A stretch of DNA of 45,159 nt from Allobosea sp. AAP35 (GTDB taxonomy: Bacteria > Pseudomonadota > Alphaproteobacteria > Rhizobiales > Beijerinckiaceae). How positions within the stretch are numbered: the first letter of the stretch is position 1; each line of letters starts with the position of its first letter. Location of the stretch: positions 1 to 45,159 of the forward strand of contig NZ_LJHQ01000046.1 of the NCBI RefSeq assembly GCF_001295925.1, given 5' to 3'. The notes beneath the pieces were generated by a model, which did not search any database, had not been told where the DNA came from, and saw nothing but the letters and a program-made list of their open reading frames with translations. Below, in pieces: positions 17,401-24,632 of the stretch. The translations under genes and the position numbers were made by a program.

Positions 17401-19838
17401 GAGCCTGCGTCGGATTGCTCGAAGACGCGGCCTTCAAGCGCATCCTGGCCCTCTTCCACAGTGGTGCGGGCATTCGCGCTGCCCTTGACAATGAAGGTGC
17501 CGGTCCCCGTGTCGAAGGAGGCCAGCTGGGCGGTGCCGGTGCTGAACTCGTCGCTCCAGCTCGGCGTGCTGAAATCGATCTGCACGGAGTTGGCGCTCGG
17601 CTTGGTCTCCATGATCCCGCCCGGCTGAACGGCGCCGAGGGCCGCGACCTCGGCATCGCTCAGCACCTTGTCCGTGAACAGGAAGCTCGAGGCATAGCCC
17701 GGCCAGGTCTCGCCGCTCTCGTCGGCGAAGAGCAGGAAGCCCTTGCTCATGTCGATCTGGTAGCGCGCGTAATTGCCGCCGGACTGGACGGTATCGCCGA
17801 CCTTCACCCCGTCGATGTATTTGGTGATCAGCACATTGTCGCCGCGATCGGTGATCGTGAAGGCGATGCGGTGCCAGGCGCCGTAATTCACGGTGCCCTC
17901 ATAGTCGCTGTTGATGCCGATGCCGCCGCGGCTGCCATTGACGTTGCGCAGCGCGATGTCCTGGTCGCTGGCGTTGGTCAGGTCGGTCTGCAGGAAGGAG
18001 AAATAGCTCGTGACGCCGGGCGTGATCAGCAGATCATAGACCAGCGAATAGGATTTCGCGACCGTGCCCGACGCGAGATTGCCGAGCTTCACCAGAACGC
18101 CGCCATCGGCCTGGCTCAGCTTCGGCAGGTAGGTGACGGTGTCGCTGCCGGTCTGGCCGGGCAATGGCGCGATGCCATGGGCCGCGGTCGTGGCAGTGGT
18201 GAATTGCGGCCCGAGCGTGCCCCAGCCGGCGGCATTGCCGTCGTTGAAGCTGTCGGTGAGCAGGGTACCGGCGTTCGAGACGACGATGCGGACGTCGTCG
18301 GTCGAGACCTTGCCGGCGCTGTCGGTCACGGTCAGCGTGAACTGGTGCTGGCCGGCGGCGAGTTCGAGGGTCGGCGTCGCGCTGGTGGCGACAACGGTTC
18401 CGTCGCGGTCGGTCCAGGCATAGGTCAGGCCCTGGTCGTTGCCGGGATTGAGCGTCCAGTCCCCGTCCAGCGTGACGGAGGCCTTGTCCTGCCCCGCCTC
18501 GGCACTGACGAACTGGTCGTTGCCGGCCTTGGCGATCGCCGGGACGTCGGGCGTGCCCATATCGACGTCTGAGAACGTCTCTTCATGGCCGCGATAGGGG
18601 CCGGTCAGGCCGTCGCGATCGAGTTCGCCATCGCCGCGCACGGAGTCGAGATGGTCGTCGAGCTGGGTGAAATAGGTCGAGGTGTAGACCGCATTGTTCT
18701 CGGGATCGATCGTCAGCAGGCGGATCGCGCCATTGCCGCCATTGCTGCCGGAGCCGGCGCCCGCGCCGCTGGTGATCTCGGAGGAGACGCCATTCTGGTA
18801 GTTCACCATCATCTGATGGACCGGATTGCCGAACTGGTCGTAGCTGACCAGGGTTTCCGCACCGTCGCCGAAGATGTGGCCGGAGAAGGTGAAGGTGATG
18901 TTGGAATACTTCTGCACCAGCTCGCGATACATGGTCTCGCCGTCATTGGCGCCCTGCACGTTGTTGCCGATGCCGTAATCATAGCCGGTGCCCTCGTCAT
19001 AGAGCGGCGCGCCGGTGGCGTCGTGACGGCCGCCCCAGTTCATGTAGGAGTGGTTGGCCAGGATGACGCGGTGGTCGAGATGATCCTCGATGACCTCGGC
19101 TGCCCAGCGCAGCACGTCGTCGCGCGCGCCGAATTCGAGGCTGAGAACCATCCATTTGGTGCCGTCGGGCGCCGTGAAGGTGTGGTAATTGTTGGCGCTG
19201 CGCGTCGGCTCCTGGTCATAGACGCCCCCAAAAGTGCCGGGGTTGGTGGCAGCCTGCTTCTCGGGCGAGAAGCGGATGTCGAGCGGGTTGGTCGAAAAAT
19301 TCGCCGCGTTGCCGGTGTTCTGGTCATGGTTGCCGGGCAGCAGCGAATACGGGATCTTGCCGTCGAGCACGCGCAGGGCCGGCTCGGCATAGACCCAGTG
19401 GGTGGCGTCGTTGTTGTTGGTGGTGATGTCGCCGACATGGATGACGAACTGGAGATTGAGGCTCTCCTTGTTGTCGACCAGCCAGTTTGTCATGTTGTTG
19501 AAGATTTGGGCCCGCGCGGCGTTGGTATAGTCCTGCGTGTCGGGCAGCACGGCGATGGTATAGGCGTTCTCGCCGGCGACGCGGACGCGGACATTGTCCG
19601 TCACGCTCTGGCCATCGGCATCGGTGGCGGTGATCTTCAGATCGGTATGACCAAGCGTGTCGGCGTAGTCGATGACGAGCTTGCCATCCGCGATCGCCAC
19701 GCTCGCGACGCTGGGATCGCTGTTTTGAACCGAATAGGTCAGCCCCGTGCCGGCGAACACCGTGCTCAGATCGATGACGCGGTCCTGGGAACCGCGCGTC
19801 GCGATGTAGTCGAGAATGGAATTGCTGATCGTCGCCAT
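14436..19838 (-). CDS. Giant RTX protein with calcineurin-like phosphoesterase domain (type I secretion substrate)
   Basis: This 1,800-residue protein is predicted to be secreted. A cadherin-like segment (about 30-88) precedes a metallophosphoesterase domain (about 93-390). All the metal-site motifs are present: LPDTQDY (D100, with Gln where His is usual), HVGD (D137), GNHD (N170-H171), ANHSY (H263) and SGHIF (H321). Two or more beta-rich modules follow, alternating PKD-like stretches (AYAWTDRDG-type) with concanavalin/LamG-like repeats ending in FDNV. From about residue 1,280 to 1,760 there are three blocks of GGxGxDxLx calcium-binding nonapeptides. The C-terminus (FVFAAGFGKDMITDF then an acidic tail) fits a type I secretion signal. 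There is no N-terminal signal peptide. No ABC/MFP/TolC exporter genes are nearby. The likely role is extracellular phosphomonoester or phosphodiester hydrolysis; the substrate is unknown. Confidence 0.9.
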   Translation of the reverse strand: MATISNSILDYIATRGSQDRVIDLSTVFAGTGLTYSVQNSDPSVASVAIADGKLVIDYADTLGHTDLKITATDADGQSVTDNVRVRVAGENAYTIAVLPDTQDYTNAARAQIFNNMTNWLVDNKESLNLQFVIHVGDITTNNNDATHWVYAEPALRVLDGKIPYSLLPGNHDQNTGNAANFSTNPLDIRFSPEKQAATNPGTFGGVYDQEPTRSANNYHTFTAPDGTKWMVLSLEFGARDDVLRWAAEVIEDHLDHRVILANHSYMNWGGRHDATGAPLYDEGTGYDYGIGNNVQGANDGETMYRELVQKYSNITFTFSGHIFGDGAETLVSYDQFGNPVHQMMVNYQNGVSSEITSGAGAGSGSNGGNGAIRLLTIDPENNAVYTSTYFTQLDDHLDSVRGDGELDRDGLTGPYRGHEETFSDVDMGTPDVPAIAKAGNDQFVSAEAGQDKASVTLDGDWTLNPGNDQGLTYAWTDRDGTVVATSATPTLELAAGQHQFTLTVTDSAGKVSTDDVRIVVSNAGTLLTDSFNDGNAAGWGTLGPQFTTATTAAHGIAPLPGQTGSDTVTYLPKLSQADGGVLVKLGNLASGTVAKSYSLVYDLLITPGVTSYFSFLQTDLTNASDQDIALRNVNGSRGGIGINSDYEGTVNYGAWHRIAFTITDRGDNVLITKYIDGVKVGDTVQSGGNYARYQIDMSKGFLLFADESGETWPGYASSFLFTDKVLSDAEVAALGAVQPGGIMETKPSANSVQIDFSTPSWSDEFSTGTAQLASFDTGTGTFIVKGSANARTTVEEGQDALEGRVFEQSDAGSKLLVWKGATASTWSDYEFETTLKSTDNDGLGAVFYYKDAANHYKVVLSGETNTQSLIKVQAGVETVLAREFGGTPWSRDFQLKVVVVDGVISAFLDGKSLFGEVVDAAPLAGGSVGFYSDAQRSSQFDNVTVNKVTLAAHAGDDLRPVDSDGNGKVTVDLDAAASYGLSDIVSYVWTDADGNVVAQGAQASATLDAVKQVLTLTVTDAGGKTATDIVTIDPVSKARMLLSEGFGGGDFAAWTIVDEGESGGVGIDGKSSQWELRDGALVQLSGLTSRQLTWNGASNSDPWQTGWSPLGDGVNVLRKGTYALYNEAEAKDWSDYAVEATITSPDNGALGLLFYYQDANNYYKLELDANGDYDRNPRNGAGSLFQLIQVKDGVERYLNQYPAKYTPGQAVNLRVEVKDGKIQAYVDGLALFAYAIEDRAQTKGTIGLFSWDSAGVSFDNVLVYDLSEDSVLPPVVSNPSTPGDDVLVGTAGDDVIAALEGDDEVSGGAGDDVIDGGEGDDTLLGEAGNDRLVGGEGDDTLEGGEGDDRLEGGAGDDTLDGGEGDDILLGGAGADELIGGAGNDSISADAGDVVDAGAGDDIIVVSGEEGETTTVDAGEGNDEVINTSSGRISGGLAMGAGNDKLANSGVIAAGSDGVAIDMGEGDDVVNLYVGSTVAGAILLGSGNDRLTMNSYLGAVTVDAGDGNDDITTSDGNDVIYGGAGNDSIFAGAGDDTIFAGEGDDLILADLGNDVIDGGAGYDTLFLAQATGPITVDFAAGKVSGEGIGSDSFMNIEKLLFGAGNDIVTGNNGDDAFGGGAGNDTLKGGAGNDTLSGDEGDDSIDGGSGDDMVFGGVGNDLLKGGSGVDRIEGGEGNDIVDAGSGNDIVLGGEGTDTLDGGSGDDRIEGGAGNDVLTGGSGHDVFVFAAGFGKDMITDFRTTGASSDVLEFSIGLFADFDDAMEAASQFGADTVFSLDADTTLTLKGVNLAALGADDFRFV

Positions 19839-20183
19839 GAGATACGCCCTCGTTGTGGACCGATGCGCCGCACTGCCGGAAAGGCAGCGGGCCGCGTCGA
19901 AACTCGCAGGGCAGCGGTAGGCATCGCTTGTGACGGATCGTTAAAAAACGCCACCGGGACTATATCGAATTTGACGATACCCTATATCGCTTTATCAACG
20001 ACACAGCGCCGCCAAAACGACACGCAACTGTCACGATAATAGCACGTCACAAATCCGAAACGACTTTCATATACTTGTGATATGTCTTTGCATGCCCGAG
20101 AACAACTCGCCTTTTGCGTGTGCTCGTCGGGTTTCGAAGCGGTCTTATGCCCCAGTTCTTGGCGGGGCGGGAGTGGACTGTTC
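19839..20183. other. 345-nt divergent intergenic region between the RTX and LysR genes
   Basis: A/T-rich compared with its surroundings from 19930 to 20090. It holds two CTATATCG direct repeats (19960-19967 and 19982-19989) and an ATC-N9-GAT palindrome, described separately. It probably carries back-to-back promoters for the RTX gene and the LysR gene. No coding sequence in it looks convincing. Confidence 0.55.
19961..19989. promoter_or_regulatory. LysR-type operator box (ATC-N9-GAT)
   Basis: TATCG-N7-CGATA at 19963-19979 contains ATC-N9-GAT, the classical LysR/NodD-box pattern. A second half-site, TATATCG, follows at 19983-19989. It lies about 125 nt upstream of the RTX start and about 195 nt upstream of the divergent LysR gene, as expected for an autoregulated LysR gene that controls its divergent neighbour. 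Binding is inference. Confidence 0.5.
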
Positions 20184-20705
20184 ATGGCGTCTGTCGCGCA
20201 GTTGAGAGCGTTCCACTTCGTCGCCACGGCAGGCGGATACTCACAGGCGGCACGGGAGATGGCGGTCAGCCAATCGGCGCTGTCGGGCCAGGTGCGCCAG
20301 CTCGAAGCCATTTCCGGCGTCGTCCTCTTCGAACGCGGCCCGCGCGGCGTGACCCTCACCGCCGATGGCGAGGCGCTCTTCCAGGTAACCTCTCGGGTGT
20401 TTTCGGCCTTGTCCGAAGCAGCCCAGATGCTCAAAAGCCCGGCCGCCGAGGGCGGGCGCCTGCGGCTGGCCTCGGATGGCACAGTCCATTCATTGCCGAT
20501 TCTCGACGAATTGCGCCGGCGCCGACCCAAACTGGTATTCTCGATCCAGCTGCACAACTCGGACCAGGTGATCGAGCAGATCGTCCAGTACCGTGCCGAT
20601 GTCGGCATCACAGCCCAGCTTCCGAAGGATAACCGCTTTCACGTCCAGCCGCTGACGACGATGGCGGTCGGCGTGTTCATGCCGGCCGATCACCCCTCGC
20701 TGTAG
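20184..20705 (+). pseudogene. LysR-family transcriptional regulator, C-terminally truncated
   Basis: A complete winged helix-turn-helix domain lies at about residues 1-62 (AQLRAFHFVATAGGYSQAAR, VSQSALSGQVRQLE, LFERGPRGVTLTADG). It is followed by the first lobe of the substrate-binding domain (about 90-170). The frame stops at residue 173, just after VGVFMPADHPSL, where a normal LysR protein continues for about 120 more residues. The second lobe and the end of the effector domain are lost. The break coincides with the truncated end of a HAD-phosphatase gene on the other strand. The start at 20184 fits the family's first residues and has GGGAG upstream. The remaining protein could still bind DNA but probably lacks normal effector response. 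It presumably regulated the divergent RTX gene. Confidence 0.82.
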
Positions 20706-21181
20706 AGCTTGCCGGTCGTCGGGTGCCTCGCCGTTGCAAACCAGTCCTGGACGACAACCTCGAATTCTTCGGTCGTATATCCGGCGTGGGTCGCCATCAC
20801 CATCTCAAGAATGGCGTGCTCGCCTCCTGCCAGCGCAGTCTTGAGGTCGCCTCTCAGAACAGAGGCAAAGGGCTCCTTCTCCTGCCATTCCGGGCGCTGC
20901 GGCGCGATCGCCTTGATGCGGTCAACCGCGAACAGAAACTGGAAGTAGAAGGGCTGCTCGCCCCAAAGCGTGCCGTCATTGTCGAAGGTGGCAATGCGCT
21001 GGGCGGGCGGGACGAAATCCGCCGTGCCGGGTTTGGAGATCTTCCGCACGAACGCCCGGATCGCCTGTTTCGATTGTCCGTCGTTCCATGATGGCAGAGG
21101 ATCATTGCCTTGCGCAGCAACCGGCTGTGCCGTCAGCATGAAAATCCAGGCCAGGACCGTGGCGACTGCCTTGAATCTCAT
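20690..21181 (-). pseudogene. HAD-family phosphatase, C-terminally truncated
   Basis: An exported haloacid-dehalogenase-like hydrolase fragment of 163 residues. A signal peptide (MRFKAVATVLAWIFMLTAQP, cut near VAAQG) is followed by the catalytic motif I IATFDNDGTLWGEQP with the nucleophile Asp. The cap-proximal region HAILEMVMATHAGYTTEEFE comes next, and the frame ends at GKLYSEG then stop. Family members, usually encoded beside sulfatase and FGE genes, are about 320-330 residues and continue with a second catalytic motif carrying Ser/Thr and Lys and the metal-binding Asp pair. Those are missing, so the product should be inactive. The start is set at 21181; the longer frame to 21208 lacks a good ribosome-binding site. 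The last codons overlap the end of the truncated LysR gene on the opposite strand. Confidence 0.82.
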
Positions 21182-21230
21182 GAACCTCGCCTTTGAAGCT
21201 AGAGGCATTTTCAGGACCGTGTCGGTAGCT

Positions 21231-21255
21231 GGCCGTCTCCTCTGAGGAGACGGCC
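21231..21255. terminator. Perfect 10-bp hairpin downstream of the sulfatase gene
   Basis: GGCCGTCTCC and GGAGACGGCC flank the loop TCTGA. The T-run (TTTCCC) is on the plus strand, although the gene that ends nearby (sulfatase, stop at 21271) is on the minus strand. It may act in both directions, or act as an attenuator ahead of the HAD fragment. Confidence 0.55.
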
Positions 21256-21270
21256 TTTCCCGATTTTCGC

Positions 21271-22947
21271 TCAGCGTGACATCACCGATCTGATCTGTGC
21301 CTCGACCTTGCTGAGATTGAAGGAGCCAGCAGACTGACTGGGTGGAAATTCCTGCATGCTCAGGAGGAAGTTGGCAGCAAGACCCTGGATTGGCGCGATC
21401 ACGAAAATGCGGTCGATCACCCAGTCCCAGTACGTATTGGAGTTATGCTGTGCTTTTTCGAACGGGTCACGCCGCAGGTTGAAGATCAGAGGGAAGCGTA
21501 ATTCGACCCAAGGCTCCTGCCACACGCCAAGCTGTGAGCCACGGTTCTCCAGGAAGACAATCTTCCAATCTTCATAACGCGCGGCAACGATGTTGCCATC
21601 GTCATTCATGTACCAGAACTCCTTGCGCGGCGATTCAGGCATCTTGCCGCTGAGGTAATCGAGCATGTTGTAGCCGTCGATGTGGTTCTTGTAGGGGCGG
21701 CCGTTGAGCGTGACGCCCTTCAACAACTTCTCCTTCACATCAGGAGCGCCAGCGGCGGCCGCGAAAGTCGGCAGCCAGTCCTCATGGGCGACCAGGCCAT
21801 TGAGCGTGGTGCCGGCAGGGAACACACCTGGCCAGCGCACGAAAGCGGGCACGCGGTAGGCGCCTTCCCAGTTCGAGTTTTTCTCGCCGCGGAACGGGGT
21901 CGTGCCAGCATCCGGCCAGGTGTTGTAATGCGGGCCGTTATCCGTCGAGTATTGCACAATCGTGTTGTTGGCGATGCCGAGATCATCAAGCAACTTCAGC
22001 AACTGCCCGACATGCAGGTCGTGCTCGACCATGCCGTCGCCATACTCGTCCTGCCCCGACTTGCCGATATTCTCGGCTTTGACATGGGTGCGGAAATGCA
22101 TCCTTGTGCCGTTCCACCAGCAGAAGAAGGGTTTGTTTTCCCTGACTTGACGGGTGATGAACTCCTTGGCGGCCTCGACGGTCTCATCGTCGATGGTTTC
22201 CATCCGCTTCTTGGTCAGCGGACCGGTGTTCTCGATCGTCTGCCCGCCCTTGCCGTCGGCCTTGGTGCGCAGGACGCCGCGCGGCCCGAACTTCTTCAGG
22301 AATTCAGGATTTTTCGGGAAATCCCGGTTTTCCGGCTCCTCCTCGGCATTGAGGTGATAGAGATTGCCCAGGAATTCGTCGAAGCCGTGCATGGTCGGCA
22401 GGTGTTCGTCGCGGTCGCCCTGGTGGTTCTTGCCGAACTGTCCGGTGGCGTAGCCCTGGCTTTTAAGAACCGTGGCCATGGTCACATCTGTCTTCTGCCA
22501 GCCCTCGGCGGCTCCTGGCAGGCCAACCTTGGTCATGCCGGTGCGCACCGGGACAGTGCCGTTGATGAAGGCGGCGCGGCCAGCGGTGCAGCTCTGCTGG
22601 CCATAGTAATCGGTGAAGGCGACGCCCTCGCGGGCGATCCGGTCGATATTGGGAGTCTTGTAGCCCATCATGCCGCGGTTGTTGTGGCTGATGTTCCAGG
22701 TGCCGATATCATCGCCCCAGATCACAAGGATGTTGGGCTGCCGGCCGGACGCGGGCGCGGCGGGCGCGGTCTGGGCCTGCGCAACCGCGACAGGCGCGCC
22801 CGCTCCCAATGCAGCGGCTGTGGCGAGCGTCGTGCCGCCGAGCAGGAGGTTGCGGCGGTTCAGGCTGGCTGGCGCCAAGGCTTCAGATTCTGCATTGATC
22901 GCGTCGGCGGAAACAGCCTTGTTTTTGGACTGCATCGTGTTCGGCAT
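21271..22947 (-). CDS. Tat-exported sulfatase (arylsulfatase family)
   Basis: A 558-residue sulfatase hydrolyses sulfate esters in the periplasm. A twin-arginine signal is seen at about residues 29-60 (SLNRRNLLLGGTTLATAAAL then AQAQT). The metal-binding start of the mature domain is PNILVIWGDDIGTWN (D79, D80). The activation motif is C120-T-A-G-R124, where the Cys is oxidised to formylglycine. Further landmarks are GYATGQFGKNHQGD and NTIVQYSTDNGPHYNTW. The gene has a strong ribosome-binding site (GGGGGAGG). The activating enzyme is encoded divergently, which fits a complete, self-sufficient sulfatase module; a HAD hydrolase fragment follows downstream. Natural substrates could be aryl or alkyl sulfates or choline-sulfate-like esters, but this cannot be decided. 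Base composition is lower in GC than the flanking genes. Confidence 0.95.
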   Translation of the reverse strand: MPNTMQSKNKAVSADAINAESEALAPASLNRRNLLLGGTTLATAAALGAGAPVAVAQAQTAPAAPASGRQPNILVIWGDDIGTWNISHNNRGMMGYKTPNIDRIAREGVAFTDYYGQQSCTAGRAAFINGTVPVRTGMTKVGLPGAAEGWQKTDVTMATVLKSQGYATGQFGKNHQGDRDEHLPTMHGFDEFLGNLYHLNAEEEPENRDFPKNPEFLKKFGPRGVLRTKADGKGGQTIENTGPLTKKRMETIDDETVEAAKEFITRQVRENKPFFCWWNGTRMHFRTHVKAENIGKSGQDEYGDGMVEHDLHVGQLLKLLDDLGIANNTIVQYSTDNGPHYNTWPDAGTTPFRGEKNSNWEGAYRVPAFVRWPGVFPAGTTLNGLVAHEDWLPTFAAAAGAPDVKEKLLKGVTLNGRPYKNHIDGYNMLDYLSGKMPESPRKEFWYMNDDGNIVAARYEDWKIVFLENRGSQLGVWQEPWVELRFPLIFNLRRDPFEKAQHNSNTYWDWVIDRIFVIAPIQGLAANFLLSMQEFPPSQSAGSFNLSKVEAQIRSVMSR

Positions 22948-23309
22948 CTTGGCCTCCCCCTCTTCAAGTTTTGGGCGCTTTTCCAGGGCATCAACGCCTC
23001 ATGCTTACCAAACGTAATCCCGAAAGATGACAAGCCACAAACATAATTTTCAGTGCTGAGCTGCTATCGCACCCGCCTCGAGAACGCGTAAAAGACTGCC
23101 CTTCCGACATCTGACTTTGGGGAATTCGAGATGTCGAAAATCGGAAGGCCGGTGGCTGTCGCGCGTGTTATCGACGGCAGGCCGGACTGTGACTGGACTT
23201 CGCGTCAAAGGCGGATCGCAAACGCATTTGATTGCTGCCCAAAGGTAAGCGCGATATCATCAGCGCTTGATACCACGAGCCATCAACTGCGGTTGTGTGG
23301 GAGACAGGC
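22948..23309. other. 362-nt divergent intergenic region between sulfatase and FGE genes
   Basis: The part 22970-23060 is A/T-rich and likely holds the sulfatase promoter on the minus strand. A composite inverted repeat is at 23101-23147. A 60-codon open frame (23131-23313) covers part of the region, but it overlaps the FGE start and has no recognisable family, so I do not call it a gene. Confidence 0.45.
23101..23147. repeat. Composite inverted repeat in the sulfatase-FGE intergenic region
   Basis: CGACATCT (23105-23112) and AGATGTCG (23129-23136) form 8-bp arms around 16 nt. Outside them, CTTCCG (23101-23106) and CGGAAG (23142-23147) form a second pair. The centre contains GGGGAATTC. It could be a regulator site for the module or a decayed insertion-sequence end. 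It is not similar to the repeats elsewhere in this window. Confidence 0.55.
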
Positions 23310-24281
23310 TTGAGCAAACGTGGAAGCGAAGCCGAGGAAACCGGCCGTCCTTCGCTGTTTCCGGGGATGGCATTGATCCCCGGCGGGACATTCGTGATGG
23401 GATCGGACCATCACTATCCCGAAGAAAGACCGGCGCATCGTGTTTCCGTCGACGCGTTCTGGATGGACAAGACCCCCGTCACCAATCGGCAATTTGCCGC
23501 ATTTGTTCAGGCCACGGGGCATGTCACCTACGCCGAAATCGCGCCGCGGGCGGAGGATTATCCAGGCGCATTGCCGCACATGCTGAAGGCGGGTTCTCTG
23601 GTATTTACCCCGCCTTCCCGACCAGTTGATCACGGCGATTACTATGTCTGGTGGAATTTTGCGTTCGGTGCAAACTGGCGCCGGCCACTGGGTCGTAACA
23701 GCACGAACCGTGGCCTGGATGATCACCCCGTGGTCCATGTGGCCTATTCGGATGCGGAGGCCTATGCGAACTGGGCTGGCAAGATGCTGCCAACGGAAGC
23801 GGAGTGGGAATTCGCCGCCCGGGCCGGCTTGGAGGATCGGGAATTTGCGTGGGGCGACGAACTCAACCCTGACGGCCGGCACATGGCGAATACCTGGCAG
23901 GGAGAATTCCCGAACCAGAACCTGAAGCTGGACGGTTATGACCGCACGTCGCCGGTCACAGCCTTTCCACCCAACGCCTACGGCTTGTACGACATGATCG
24001 GGAACATCTGGGAGTGGACAACGGACTGGTATGCGCCACGGCACGAGGCTGAGAAAGGCAAGGCGTGCTGCATCCCTCGTAATCCCCGTGGCCCGCGCGC
24101 TGAGGGAAGTCATGATCCGGCGCAGCCGCGCAATCCTATCCCGCGCAAGGTCTTGAAAGGCGGCTCACATCTGTGCGCTCCGAATTATTGCCGGCGCTAC
24201 CGCCCCGCCGCCCGCCACCCAGAGCCGATCGACACATCGACCAACCACGTTGGATTCCGATGCATTGTCCGAGTTGTCTGA
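23310..24281 (+). CDS. Formylglycine-generating enzyme (sulfatase-modifying factor)
   Basis: An FGE-sulfatase-domain protein (about 323 residues) oxidises the sulfatase cysteine to formylglycine, using oxygen and copper bound to two cysteines. Family landmarks are MALIPGGTFVMGSD, FWMDKTPVTNRQFAAFV, HPVVHVAYSDAEAYANWAG, LPTEAEWEFAARAG, NAYGLYDMIGNIWEW and the active site GGSHLCAPNYCRRYRP (Cys pair at about residues 289 and 294). Both active-site cysteines are therefore present. The start is uncertain. TTG at 23310 has GGGAGA upstream and gives a sensible N-terminus; GTG at 23295 is the alternative. The target is presumably the sulfatase encoded divergently. Confidence 0.93.
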   Translation: MSKRGSEAEETGRPSLFPGMALIPGGTFVMGSDHHYPEERPAHRVSVDAFWMDKTPVTNRQFAAFVQATGHVTYAEIAPRAEDYPGALPHMLKAGSLVFTPPSRPVDHGDYYVWWNFAFGANWRRPLGRNSTNRGLDDHPVVHVAYSDAEAYANWAGKMLPTEAEWEFAARAGLEDREFAWGDELNPDGRHMANTWQGEFPNQNLKLDGYDRTSPVTAFPPNAYGLYDMIGNIWEWTTDWYAPRHEAEKGKACCIPRNPRGPRAEGSHDPAQPRNPIPRKVLKGGSHLCAPNYCRRYRPAARHPEPIDTSTNHVGFRCIVRVV

Positions 24282-24440
24282 CAGAAGCAGCCTGCGGAGG
24301 CCGATGCGGCCAGGATTTATGCTTCAGTTCAGGACCAACCGACGAACTGGACCGCGATAAGGCGCGCCCGCACAGCTATCAAGTCTCAATCTCTGCGGCC
24401 CCGAAGGCGCAATGGCAGGTCATCGCCGAGCCCACGGAAA

Positions 24441-24516
24441 TGGTGGGCCGGGCCGGACTCGAACCGGCACCGGCGCTGTTATGAGCAGCGAGCTCTAACC
24501 ATTGAGCTACCGGCCC
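24441..24516 (-). tRNA. tRNA with CAU anticodon (elongator Met or Ile2)
   Basis: On the minus strand the cloverleaf is complete. The acceptor is GGGCCGG with CCGGCCC then A and an encoded CCA. The D arm is GCTC/GAGC, the anticodon arm CGCTG-CTCATAA-CAGCG, and the T arm GCCGG-TTCGAGT-CCGGC. The anticodon CAU could be methionine, or isoleucine if the C is modified to lysidine. The sequence alone does not settle this for me. The 3' end faces the FGE and sulfatase genes. Confidence 0.93.
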
Positions 24517-24562
24517 GCTTCCCGCGTAGCATCGTCGCCGCCAATCCGGCAAGCCATCCATG

Positions 24563-24594
24563 AAAAGGCCCCGCCATCGGCTGACGGCGGGGCC
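24563..24594 (-). terminator. Rho-independent terminator of the chemotaxis receptor gene
   Basis: A 9-bp stem GGCCCCGCC / GGCGGGGCC (24567-24594) is followed on the minus strand by TTTT (24566-24563). It lies about 40 nt beyond the receptor stop at 24633 and ahead of the tRNA gene. Confidence 0.8.
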
Positions 24595-24632
24595 ATGGAT
24601 ATTTAGGCCGGGGTGAACCAGCAATGAAGCCG

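Noticed and set aside
14418..18572. A 1,384-codon open frame on the plus strand opposite the RTX gene
   Set aside because: The GC-rich repeated Asp/Gly codons of the RTX gene rarely produce stops on the other strand. The product has monotonous composition and no recognisable domain, while the minus-strand protein has clear motifs throughout.
24282..24484. A 103-codon open frame running from the end of the FGE gene into the tRNA
   Set aside because: It overlaps both the FGE gene and the tRNA gene, and its end (GRAGLEPA type) is the typical antisense translation of a tRNA T arm.
20700..24516. A genomic island with defined att sites
   Set aside because: A tRNA end and a rearrangement junction are present, but there is no integrase, no direct repeat of the tRNA 3' end and no mobility gene. 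I report the features without calling an island.
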